Notes under the pieces: generated by a model
Database searches by the model: none
The model's input: the letters and a program-made list of their open reading frames with translations, nothing else
What the model was told of the DNA's origin: nothing
Part shown: positions 54,851 to 63,497 of the stretch, in pieces
Numbering within the stretch: the first letter of the stretch is position 1
Layout: each line of letters begins with the position of its first letter
Made by a program: the position numbers and the translations under genes
Assembly (NCBI RefSeq): GCF_951229915.1
Contig: NZ_OX579588.1
Span: forward strand, 1,517,001-1,581,000
Direction of reading: 5' to 3'
DNA length: 64,000 nt
From: Candidatus Ornithobacterium hominis
Lineage (GTDB): Bacteria > Bacteroidota > Bacteroidia > Flavobacteriales > Weeksellaceae

Positions 54851-55222
54851 ATGGGAACATTCATATTTTTAATGATTGCAATCATTGCAGTTTGTGTACT
54901 TTTAGTCCTTGTTATTTTATCACAAAATCCCAAGGGAGGTGGTTTATCTTCAACTTTTGGTGGCGGTGGTAGCCAAATGTTTGGTGTACAAAGAACTAAT
55001 GACTTTCTAGATAAAGCCACTTGGACTCTATCTTCCATTATTTGTGCTCTAGTAATCTTAGCAACAGTCATGGTGCCAAGAGAGGAGGCAAACGCCACAC
55101 CAATACCAGCTACGCCCCCAACCCCAGAGCAGACTGAGACAACACAAGCTCCTACTACAGATGCAACACCACAAGATGCCCCTGCAGCTGATTTTCAACC
55201 GAGTTTACCAGAATCTAATTAA
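54851..55222 (+). CDS. secG: Protein-export membrane protein SecG
   Basis: 123 residues: two membrane helices (about 5-25 and 58-77) with the intervening SQNPKGGGLSSTFGGGG loop typical of SecG, then a long proline/threonine/alanine-rich tail. Accessory subunit of the SecYEG channel; SecY is encoded at 36935. Starts directly after the preceding stop codon. Followed by an intrinsic terminator, so it ends the operon. Confidence 0.9.
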   Translation: MGTFIFLMIAIIAVCVLLVLVILSQNPKGGGLSSTFGGGGSQMFGVQRTNDFLDKATWTLSSIICALVILATVMVPREEANATPIPATPPTPEQTETTQAPTTDATPQDAPAADFQPSLPESN

Positions 55223-55259
55223 ATCTATATTTCTTTTTCAAAAGATTTTATAATTTTAG

Positions 55260-55287
55260 GGTCAGCCAAATGAGCTGACCTTTTTTT
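55260..55287 (+). terminator. Terminator of the miaB-secG operon
   Basis: GGTCAGC (55260-55266) and GCTGACC (55274-55280) form a perfect 7-bp stem with a 7-base loop and seven T directly after. Confidence 0.9.
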
Positions 55288-55299
55288 ATTGAATAACTT

Positions 55300-57828
55300 A
55301 TGCGTAAATCTCTCATTCTTTTCATTTTTTTATTTTTTTCAGCAATTCATGCACAAGAATATTGGCAAGCAATCGCAGCTCATTCTAATAAAAATCAACC
55401 CCTTTTACAATTAAATTTATCAGCATTTCATCAAGCCCTAGAAAAAGGAGAAGTTTACATCCCAGTAGAAAACGAATTCAGCCATTACAAAATCACAGAA
55501 ACATCTAATTTTGAAGATAAATTAGCTGAAAAATACCCCAAGATCAAAGCTTATGAAGGCTATGACATTCAGCATCCCGAACATAAAATTTTCATCAGTT
55601 CTTCGCCACAAAAAATTTCAGCCAGTTTGGTGAAAAATGGGAAAATTTTAAGCCTTAAAAAAAATAAAAATGGTCTTTATTCTGAAGAAATTTTAAGCCT
55701 TGAAAAAAAATTCACTTGCCTGACAGCGAATGCTCATTTTCCGCATCAACTTCAGGCTTCTGCCGCGGCCAATGACCAGAAATTGAGAACGTATCGTATC
55801 GCTATTTCTGCCAACGGCGAATACACACAATATTTTGGCGGCACTAAAGAAAAGGCTTTAGAAGCTATAAATCAAACACTTACCAATATCAATGCTCTCT
55901 ACCAGACTGAGCTCTCCGTTCGTTTCATTTTGGTGAACAATAATGACAAAATCATTTTTACCAAACCTGAATCTGACCCCTACAGCGATGCGTCTACTGG
56001 GTCTAAGGGAAAATGGCTCGATGAAGTTCAGCAAATCATTTCACTATATATTGGCGAAGAAAACTATGATTTAGGGCATCTATTTGCTGGTGAAGGAGAT
56101 GTGGGGCAAGCAGGTTGCATCGGTTGCATTGGCGTAGATGGTGAAAAAGCTAAAGCCTTTACTGCTGCATCTAATAAAAAACCTGAAGGGGCTCGTTTTG
56201 ATATTGATTTTGTTTCTCATGAAATCGGACATCAACTGGGGGCTACTCACACTTTTTCTCATTATGAAGGATTCGATACCAATTTTGAGCCTGGCAGCGG
56301 AACCACTATTATGGGCTATGCTGGTTTAGAGGGCTTCCCAATGGATGCTCAATCTCACAGCGACCCTTATTTCCATTTCATCAGCATACAGCAAATGAGC
56401 GAAAATCTAAAACAAAAAAATGTAGGCTCCCTCTTGCCAATTCAAAATCCTCCGCCAAGGGTTGATGCTGGAAAAGACTATACAATCCCAGCTGGAACGC
56501 CTTTCAAATTAACAGGTGAGGCACAGGGTTCTGATTCTAAAAATTTAACTTTCGCTTGGGAACAAGCCGATGGGACTACACTACGAAAATTTCATTTTGC
56601 TCAGGCTTATGAAAAAACAGGACCACTCTTTAGAAGTTACCCCCCGAATACAAATAATTTCAGGTATTTTCCTTCTCTTCCACTGATTTTAGAGCAGCGT
56701 TTTGATGATAATTTTGAGAGTTTACCGCAAGTTACTCGAGAATTAAATTTTAATTTAATTGTAAGAGATAATGAACATTTTGGTCAAAATAATTCTGATG
56801 CGATTAAAATTTTTGTTCAAAAAGAAGATAAAGCGTTCAGCATCGTTAGTTCAAATAATTTTCAACTACAGCCTGGCTCCAATTTTCAGCTTCGGTGGTA
56901 TATAGCCAACACCAATCAGGCTCCCTACAACACTAAATTTGTAAATATTTTGTGGAGTATTGATGGTGGAAAGAGTTTTGAAATTTTGGCCCATAACCAA
57001 CCCAACAATGGCCGTTTTGATTTTCGTCTCCCCGAAGGTGTTTTGAGTGAAAAAGTTTACTTTATGGTAGAAGCCATAGGCAACATCTTTTTTGCAGTAA
57101 GCCCGGCCTATAGTTTAGGCTACACGAGTGAAAAAGTTTGTAAAAAATATACATTTAACACTTTCCCCATGCCGATTCCTGATGGTGAAAGTGCTGCGAA
57201 ATTTGGTCCGCCAGCTACGGCAAGTTTAAACATTAGTGATAAATTTAAAATCAAAGAAGCTCAAGTAGGTGTAGACGTTTCACATCCTTACATTGGAGAT
57301 TTGAAAATTGTCTTGACAGCACCCAACGCTCAGCAAATTGTTTTATACAATCAGCAATGCACCAATCAACAAGTTTTATCGCTTGAATTCTCTGATTTTG
57401 CAGAAAATGCTGATTGTCAAAATTTAAATGCTTCCATTAGACCTGCACAACGTCTTGATTTTTTAAGAAATTTAAAGGCTGAAGGAAATTGGAAAATAGA
57501 ATTTTTTGATGCTAGCAAAAAAGACACGGGGTTGGTGAAAAATGCTTATTTAAATTTGTGTGATTTTAGTTATCAAAAAATGAATTTGGACGCTATAGAA
57601 GATAAAGTTGTTCAGATTCATCCCAATCCAGCTAAAGATTTCATTATTTTTCAAGGCTTAGAAAATTCAAAGTACCATTATTTTATCTACAATCGTGTTG
57701 GGCAAGTTGTGAAGTCTGGCTCAAATCAAAACAAACAACTAGACATTCATTTTCTATCACCCGATTTATATTACATCGTGGTGCAACAAAAAAACCAAAC
57801 ATATTACTTCAAACTCATGAAAAAGTAG
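55300..57828 (+). CDS. Type IX-secreted metalloprotease
   Basis: 842 residues: Sec signal peptide (ends near residue 18), a pro-region, and a reprolysin/M12B-like zinc protease domain with HEIGHQLGATH (H307, E308, H311, H317). Then a domain with Ig-like features (about 390-600), a proprotein-convertase P-like domain (about 612-735) and a type IX C-terminal sorting domain (about 770-842, starting HPNPAKDFI and ending FKLMKK). It would be secreted across the outer membrane and cut. Start codon lies 13 bases after the secG terminator, with no clear promoter; a weak -7-like box (TAATTTTA, about 55250) is inside the terminator region. Confidence 0.88.
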   Translation: MRKSLILFIFLFFSAIHAQEYWQAIAAHSNKNQPLLQLNLSAFHQALEKGEVYIPVENEFSHYKITETSNFEDKLAEKYPKIKAYEGYDIQHPEHKIFISSSPQKISASLVKNGKILSLKKNKNGLYSEEILSLEKKFTCLTANAHFPHQLQASAAANDQKLRTYRIAISANGEYTQYFGGTKEKALEAINQTLTNINALYQTELSVRFILVNNNDKIIFTKPESDPYSDASTGSKGKWLDEVQQIISLYIGEENYDLGHLFAGEGDVGQAGCIGCIGVDGEKAKAFTAASNKKPEGARFDIDFVSHEIGHQLGATHTFSHYEGFDTNFEPGSGTTIMGYAGLEGFPMDAQSHSDPYFHFISIQQMSENLKQKNVGSLLPIQNPPPRVDAGKDYTIPAGTPFKLTGEAQGSDSKNLTFAWEQADGTTLRKFHFAQAYEKTGPLFRSYPPNTNNFRYFPSLPLILEQRFDDNFESLPQVTRELNFNLIVRDNEHFGQNNSDAIKIFVQKEDKAFSIVSSNNFQLQPGSNFQLRWYIANTNQAPYNTKFVNILWSIDGGKSFEILAHNQPNNGRFDFRLPEGVLSEKVYFMVEAIGNIFFAVSPAYSLGYTSEKVCKKYTFNTFPMPIPDGESAAKFGPPATASLNISDKFKIKEAQVGVDVSHPYIGDLKIVLTAPNAQQIVLYNQQCTNQQVLSLEFSDFAENADCQNLNASIRPAQRLDFLRNLKAEGNWKIEFFDASKKDTGLVKNAYLNLCDFSYQKMNLDAIEDKVVQIHPNPAKDFIIFQGLENSKYHYFIYNRVGQVVKSGSNQNKQLDIHFLSPDLYYIVVQQKNQTYYFKLMKK

Positions 57829-57859
57829 CAGTTCTTTATTTAAATTTTGACAAATGAAA

Positions 57860-57872
57860 TGACAACTTGTCA
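57860..57872. promoter_or_regulatory. TGACA-N3-TGTCA palindrome upstream of groESL
   Basis: Perfect 5-bp arms with centre ACT, the same pattern as the palindrome over the miaB -33 box. It lies about 115 bases upstream of the groES -7 box. Nothing similar to CIRCE is seen near groESL. Confidence 0.5.
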
Positions 57873-57879
57873 GAATTTT

Positions 57880-57984
57880 TATAAAGGCTTAAAAAATTCC
57901 ATTAAAATCCATAAAAACAAATTCACAGTCAAACTATTGATTACAAGTGAATTAAGATTTATTCAAGGCTTAAATTTAATTTTG
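57880..57984 (+). promoter_or_regulatory. groES upstream region: two AAGGCTT elements and a -7 box
   Basis: Elements at cores 57884-57890 and 57965-57971 are in the same orientation. TAATTTTG at 57977-57984 matches the -7 box and would give a leader of about 40 bases; no convincing -33 box at the usual distance. Confidence 0.45.
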
Positions 57985-58030
57985 ATGGCATACTTTATGA
58001 AGAATGAGTTGTACAAAACTTAATAAAATT

Positions 58031-58309
58031 ATGAGCGAATTAAACATTAAACCGTTAGCAGACCGTGTAGTGGTAAAACCATTACCTGCAGAAACAAAAA
58101 CCGCATCGGGTATCATCATTCCAGATTCAGCTAAAGAAAAACCACAAGAAGGTGAAGTGGTAGCTGTAGGATCAGGTAAAAAAGAAGAGCCTATGACTTT
58201 GAAAGTTGGTGATAAAGTTTTGTATGGTAAATATGCTGGTACGGAGCTTAAACTAAATGGTGAAGATTATTTAATCATGAGAGAGTCTGATGTTTTGGCA
58301 GTAGTGTAA
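58031..58309 (+). CDS. groES: Co-chaperonin GroES
   Basis: 92 residues (MSELNIKPLADRVVVKPLPA), the standard length, with the mobile loop TASGIIIP. The ATG at 58031 is chosen over an upstream in-frame ATG at 58004, which would add nine residues not found in the family. Operon with groEL, 87 bases apart. Confidence 0.96.
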   Translation: MSELNIKPLADRVVVKPLPAETKTASGIIIPDSAKEKPQEGEVVAVGSGKKEEPMTLKVGDKVLYGKYAGTELKLNGEDYLIMRESDVLAVV

Positions 58310-58396
58310 ACTCACTCTAATCCATCAAAAACCAAATACAAAAATAAATCAAAAATCAGAGCAAATAATAATGCTCAAAAATTTAAATTAAATATT

Positions 58397-60040
58397 ATGG
58401 CAAAAGATATTAAATTCAATATTGAATCAAGAGATAAATTAAAAAAAGGGGTTGATACTTTAGCTGATGCAGTGAAGGTAACTTTGGGCCCAAAAGGTAG
58501 AAACGTTGTATTAGCAAAATCATTTGGGGCTCCACATGTAACTAAAGATGGCGTTTCTGTAGCAAAAGAAATCGAATTAGAAGACCCTATTGAAAACATG
58601 GGCGCGCAGATGGTAAAAGAAGTTGCTTCCAAAACCAATGACTTAGCTGGTGACGGAACTACGACTGCTACAGTTTTGGCTCAAGCCATCGTGCGTGAAG
58701 GATTGAAAAACGTAGCTGCTGGCGCTAACCCAATGGATTTGAAACGTGGCATAGATAAAGCGGTGGAAATCATCGTAGAAGATTTGAAAAAACAATCTAC
58801 CGAAGTAGGTGATAGTTCAGATAAAATTAAGCAAGTAGCTTCTATTTCATCTAATAATGATGAGAAAATTGGTGAATTGATTTCTGAAGCTTTCAGTAAA
58901 GTAGGTAAAGAAGGAGTCATCACAGTAGAAGAAGCTAAAGGTACTGATACTTATGTAGATGTGGTAGAAGGTATGCAGTTTGATAGAGGTTATCAATCAC
59001 CTTATTTTGTGACTAATTCAGAGAAAATGACAGCAGAATTAGAAAATCCTTATATTCTCTTGGTAGAGAAAAAGGTTTCTAGTATGAAGGATTTATTACC
59101 TGTCTTAGAGCCAGTTGCTCAGCAAGGCAAGCCACTTTTGATTATTTCTGAAGAAGTTGAGGGTGAAGCTTTAGCTACATTGGTTGTCAACAAGTTGAGA
59201 GGTTCATTAAAAATTGCTGCGGTGAAAGCTCCAGGTTTTGGCGACAGAAGAAAAGCAATGCTAGAAGATATTGCTATTTTGACAGGCGGTACAGTAATTT
59301 CAGAGGAAAGAGGTTATACTCTAGAAGCTGCAACTTTAGATATGCTAGGAACTGCTGAAAAAGTTTCTATCGATAAAGATAATACAACCATCGTAAACGG
59401 TTCTGGCGATGAGGAACAAATCAAGGCAAGAGTTAACCAAATTAAATCTCAAATTGAAACAACAACTTCTGATTACGACAGAGAAAAACTCCAAGAAAGA
59501 TTAGCTAAATTGGCTGGCGGTGTTGCCGTACTTTACGTAGGTGCAGCTTCTGAAGTTGAAATGAAAGAAAAGAAAGATCGTGTAGATGATGCTTTACATG
59601 CTACAAGAGCTGCTGTAGAAGAAGGAATCGTAGCTGGTGGTGGTGTTGCTTTGGTTCGCGCAGTCAATGCTTTAGAAGCTTTGAATGCTGATAATCAAGA
59701 CGAGAAAACTGGTATCAAAATCGTAAAAAGAGCGATTGAAGAGCCGTTGAGACAAATTGTTGCCAATGCGGGAGGTGAAGGTTCTGTGGTTGTAGCTAAA
59801 ATCAAAGAAAATAAAGATGATTATGGCTACAATGCTAAAACCGATGAGTATGTAAATATGCTAGAGGCTGGAATCATAGACCCTACAAAAGTAACTAGAG
59901 TTGCTTTAGAAAACGCAGCGTCAGTAGCTGGAATGTTGGTAACGACAGAAGCCGTAGTTTATGACATCCCAAATGAAAACGAAGGTGGAATGCCAGCAGG
60001 TATGCCAGGCATGGGTGGCGGAATGCCAGGAATGATGTAA
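58397..60040 (+). CDS. groEL: Chaperonin GroEL
   Basis: 547 residues, full length, ending in the GGM-rich tail (GGMPAGMPGMGGGMPGMM). Equatorial domain motifs KGRNVVLAKSFGAPHVTKDG and DGTTTATVLAQAIVREG are intact. A strong terminator follows. Confidence 0.98.
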   Translation: MAKDIKFNIESRDKLKKGVDTLADAVKVTLGPKGRNVVLAKSFGAPHVTKDGVSVAKEIELEDPIENMGAQMVKEVASKTNDLAGDGTTTATVLAQAIVREGLKNVAAGANPMDLKRGIDKAVEIIVEDLKKQSTEVGDSSDKIKQVASISSNNDEKIGELISEAFSKVGKEGVITVEEAKGTDTYVDVVEGMQFDRGYQSPYFVTNSEKMTAELENPYILLVEKKVSSMKDLLPVLEPVAQQGKPLLIISEEVEGEALATLVVNKLRGSLKIAAVKAPGFGDRRKAMLEDIAILTGGTVISEERGYTLEAATLDMLGTAEKVSIDKDNTTIVNGSGDEEQIKARVNQIKSQIETTTSDYDREKLQERLAKLAGGVAVLYVGAASEVEMKEKKDRVDDALHATRAAVEEGIVAGGGVALVRAVNALEALNADNQDEKTGIKIVKRAIEEPLRQIVANAGGEGSVVVAKIKENKDDYGYNAKTDEYVNMLEAGIIDPTKVTRVALENAASVAGMLVTTEAVVYDIPNENEGGMPAGMPGMGGGMPGMM

Positions 60041-60074
60041 TTAATGATATAATTTAAATTACGATGTAAATTAA

Positions 60075-60112
60075 AAGAAAACCACTCATTTTTGGGTGGT
60101 TTTCTTATTTTT
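60075..60112 (+). terminator. Terminator of groESL
   Basis: Perfect 11-bp stem (60075-60085 with 60096-60106), a 10-base loop, and a T-rich tail. An AAGGCTT element (core 60117-60123) follows directly and touches the convergent helicase gene. Confidence 0.9.
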
Positions 60113-60137
60113 TTAAAAGGCTTAAAAAATTTTTAAG

Positions 60138-63100
60138 TTAGTGAAATAATTCTTTTAAATCATTATTCTCAATAGCAATTATTACTTCTTTACTTCGGCT
60201 CTTTGTTCTAGATTCTACGTCATCAAGATAATTTTCTCCAAGATGTTGTTTTAAGTATGTGATTTCTTCTAAAAAAGAACTAATAGATTTTTTATCATCG
60301 GTTAACTCCTGACCGCCAATACGTCTAATACTTTTAGTGGAAAGCGTGTGATAATGACGTAAATCCTTAATCAACATTTGTATGAAGTTCAGATTTTCAA
60401 AATTCAAATTCTTTAAAATTTTAAGTGATTTTTTCAAGTTAGCCTCTGCTTTTTGTTCCAGAGACATCTCACTTCTCCCCATTTTATATTTAGGTTTATA
60501 TTCTTTTATTCCTTTATAAAAACTCCAAAAAACTGAGGAAAGTTTTAAAGTAGGTTCATCTATTTTACATTCTATTTTTTCTAAAAGTTCTTCAAAGTCT
60601 ATTTCTCTAATTGTGCTGTTTTCTTCTTTCCCTACAGTCTGAGCAAACAAGCTTAAGCCTTTACGTCTTAGTACATTTAATTCGTATTCGGAATGTTTTT
60701 TAGCGGTTTTAACTCTTGGGGGTAACTGACTGATTTTTGCAATAATCTCAGGATGTTTCTTTTGTAGATCTGCATATAGATTTCGGATTTTGGTAATTGT
60801 ATTTACTTCTCCTTCTTCTTCTGGATTACTGTTGATTTTTGCCCCCAAAGCAGCGGCTGTAGGCTCTTCATCTTCATCAAAAATCTTAGCATCTTCTCCC
60901 AAAACATTATGAATCAAGAACATTTTTTGCTGTGCAATTTCTCTTGATTTTACAATATCAGCTCCTTTTAATGAAGGAAAGAAATTTAGAATAAATAATT
61001 CCTCATACACTTTAGAACCTATACGATTAATACGACCTACACGCTGAATAACACGTGTGGGATTCCAAGGAATATCATAATTGATAATAACGCCAGCTCT
61101 GTTTAAATTAAATCCTTCAGACAGCTTATCTGAGGTTAGCAATATTTTAAAATAATTTGTTTTTGTCCCTTTATACTGTGCATTGAAATCGCTGTTTAAA
61201 TTTTTAGCTAACTCTTTTGATACTTTACCATCACATATCAAAACATCATTACCAAATTCTTTTCTAAATCGTTTTTCAAGATGATGAATTGTGTCTACAT
61301 ATTCTGAAAACAGAATGATTTTTCTATCTGGTTCATTGGCTAAAAGATGTTTTATTTTTTTTATAATTTCATTCTGCTTAGGGTCGTTCTCTACTAATTT
61401 TAATTCTTTTAATCGTTTTTGAATTGTTTCAAATAATTTAATATCCGAATCTATATCATCTAAAAATTCTTGCCTTCTTTGGAAAGTATCAATTTCATAA
61501 ACTTCATTATTTTTAGGAGTTTTACGTTTGAGATCCCCTGTCGCATATTTTTTCAAATTAGCTTCAATATCTTCAATTTCAAAATCTTTAATTCGATCAA
61601 TAAACGAGCGATCTAAAATAAATTTTCCAGTTTTACTAATGAAATCTTTTACCAATCTATGCACTTGTAAGAACCTATCAATGGATTTTTCAAAAGAACC
61701 AAACGAAGATTCAAATCTTTTTACTAAAATACGACGCATAAAGTCATATAAGTTTTTCTGCTGGTTGTATTGTCTATTTCCAAATTCATCAAGTTTATCA
61801 CTTAATATTTTTTCATAGCTGAACGGCTGATAGATAGCTCCTGTAAACACTCCATTTTCTGCAAAATATTTACTGATGATATTGTCATAGAATTTATCTT
61901 GTTCTGCATCTAGATAGTAAAAAACTTCTTTCGGATCTTTCACAACAGATAAATCTCCTACTTCTTTAGCATAAACATAATCCTGTTTCAAATCCAATCG
62001 ATTTCGTCGTATTACTACAGGGCTTATGATACGCTTGATATCGTTTGAAAGACGTTGTGTTTGGGCCTCTACTTTTTTAATATCTATTGGCAATTTTTCA
62101 TCAACCATTGTTGTGTAATAATTCTCTGCCATTTTTCTTTTTTTATCGTCAGAAGAATTCCAATGTTTAAATATAAAAGACAACTGCTTATACTCATAGT
62201 TCAGGCGACTGAACTTCCCTGCCAGATTGTCCTCCAAAGAAATAGTAGACTTCCCTGGCACAATAAATAGTTTTAGTAAAGAAAAAATATCTGATGGCGA
62301 ATTATTGAATGGCGTAGCCGACAAAAGAATTACTTTTTTGCCACGGCAAATCATCGATAATGCTTCGTAGTCAGCTGTATCCTGATTGCGAAAATAATGG
62401 GCTTCATCTACGACAATTACTTCAAAGTCTCTTCCTTCAATACTGTCAGCAATTTGATCTATTTTTCCCCGACTGTAAACCTGCCAGTTATGTAATCCGA
62501 ATTTTTCAAGATATTCCCACCAACCGCTGTCTTTTTTTTCGGCATCCCCCATTAATCCGGGAGGGCAAATAATAATACCTCGTTTGTTCATCTGTCGGGC
62601 AATCATTGATGCAATAACCGATTTTCCTAAACCTACTACATCGGCAATGATACAACCGTTGTGCTCCTTTATCATTTGTATCGCTTGGTTTACTGCGTCT
62701 GACTGATAACTAAATTTTTTAAGATCAATTTTTTCTAACAAACTATCTAAATCCACTTTTTCATTTTCTTGATTTTGCAGATCGAGGTAGGTTTTTATAA
62801 CCAGACAATAGGCTTCAAATGGTGTTATTGTAGCAACTTGAGTTTTATTCTTGATAAAGTCAATTAGTATTTTACGGTTTTCCAAATGCTCGGTTATAGG
62901 AATTGCTCTTTCCCATAATTCATCAAAATACTGAACAGCTTCTGCATAGCCGTAATCTTTAATCTCAACATTAAATTCTCCCTGATTATGTAAACCTGAA
63001 CGAGTCAAGTTACTACTGCCGGTTATGAATTGTCCTGGCATACCTTGTTTTTCTGCCTGATCTTCATTTAAATTGAAGAGATACAATTTTGAGTGGTTCG

Positions 63101-63497
63101 GGTTTTCTGTCTTACGTATTTCCAATCTGTCTTCTTCTATCATCTGTACAAAGAATCCCACTTGATTATAGAAGTCTTCTGTATCCATTTCTTCATTATT
63201 TAAAGCAAAACCAAGTGATACAAGATACTTTTGAAATTCTTCATCTCTTGAACTGTCTTCTTCTCCTTGTTCGGCATATTCGATGATATTACCCAAATAG
63301 TTACAAACTTGCAATCCCACTAGCAGTTTCAATTTTTGTTGTGGATTTTTTTGAAGACTCAAATAAATATCCGACCAACCTGAGAAATAGAAATAACCTA
63401 CTAAGAATTTCAGCTCATCACTAATAGAAATTAAAGTGTTTAACCTTCCTTTTAGTGTCTTTTGTTTTTTATTATTGGTAATAAAATTATTCGACAT
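60138..63497 (-). CDS. PLD nuclease-SNF2 helicase fusion protein, probable defence gene
   Basis: 1119 residues. N-terminal phospholipase-D-like domain (about 1-200): HxK motif at H135/K137 (NHSKLYLF) and the GSSNLT segment near 162. SNF2/SF2 helicase: Walker A GLGKS (K292), DEAH at 364-367, SATPF, and the C-terminal lobe with QRVGRINRIGS near 818. The last ~270 residues are charged and unrecognised. Only one PLD motif, so a dimer would be needed for nuclease activity. Related PLD-helicases occur with restriction-modification and other defence genes. It overlaps the upstream gene by 11 bases. Confidence 0.8.
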   Translation of the reverse strand: MSNNFITNNKKQKTLKGRLNTLISISDELKFLVGYFYFSGWSDIYLSLQKNPQQKLKLLVGLQVCNYLGNIIEYAEQGEEDSSRDEEFQKYLVSLGFALNNEEMDTEDFYNQVGFFVQMIEEDRLEIRKTENPNHSKLYLFNLNEDQAEKQGMPGQFITGSSNLTRSGLHNQGEFNVEIKDYGYAEAVQYFDELWERAIPITEHLENRKILIDFIKNKTQVATITPFEAYCLVIKTYLDLQNQENEKVDLDSLLEKIDLKKFSYQSDAVNQAIQMIKEHNGCIIADVVGLGKSVIASMIARQMNKRGIIICPPGLMGDAEKKDSGWWEYLEKFGLHNWQVYSRGKIDQIADSIEGRDFEVIVVDEAHYFRNQDTADYEALSMICRGKKVILLSATPFNNSPSDIFSLLKLFIVPGKSTISLEDNLAGKFSRLNYEYKQLSFIFKHWNSSDDKKRKMAENYYTTMVDEKLPIDIKKVEAQTQRLSNDIKRIISPVVIRRNRLDLKQDYVYAKEVGDLSVVKDPKEVFYYLDAEQDKFYDNIISKYFAENGVFTGAIYQPFSYEKILSDKLDEFGNRQYNQQKNLYDFMRRILVKRFESSFGSFEKSIDRFLQVHRLVKDFISKTGKFILDRSFIDRIKDFEIEDIEANLKKYATGDLKRKTPKNNEVYEIDTFQRRQEFLDDIDSDIKLFETIQKRLKELKLVENDPKQNEIIKKIKHLLANEPDRKIILFSEYVDTIHHLEKRFRKEFGNDVLICDGKVSKELAKNLNSDFNAQYKGTKTNYFKILLTSDKLSEGFNLNRAGVIINYDIPWNPTRVIQRVGRINRIGSKVYEELFILNFFPSLKGADIVKSREIAQQKMFLIHNVLGEDAKIFDEDEEPTAAALGAKINSNPEEEGEVNTITKIRNLYADLQKKHPEIIAKISQLPPRVKTAKKHSEYELNVLRRKGLSLFAQTVGKEENSTIREIDFEELLEKIECKIDEPTLKLSSVFWSFYKGIKEYKPKYKMGRSEMSLEQKAEANLKKSLKILKNLNFENLNFIQMLIKDLRHYHTLSTKSIRRIGGQELTDDKKSISSFLEEITYLKQHLGENYLDDVESRTKSRSKEVIIAIENNDLKELFH

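Noticed and set aside
57829..58030. CIRCE element or HrcA control of groESL
   Set aside because: No TTAGCACTC-N9-GAGTGCTAA-like repeat is present; only the TGACA-N3-TGTCA palindrome was found.
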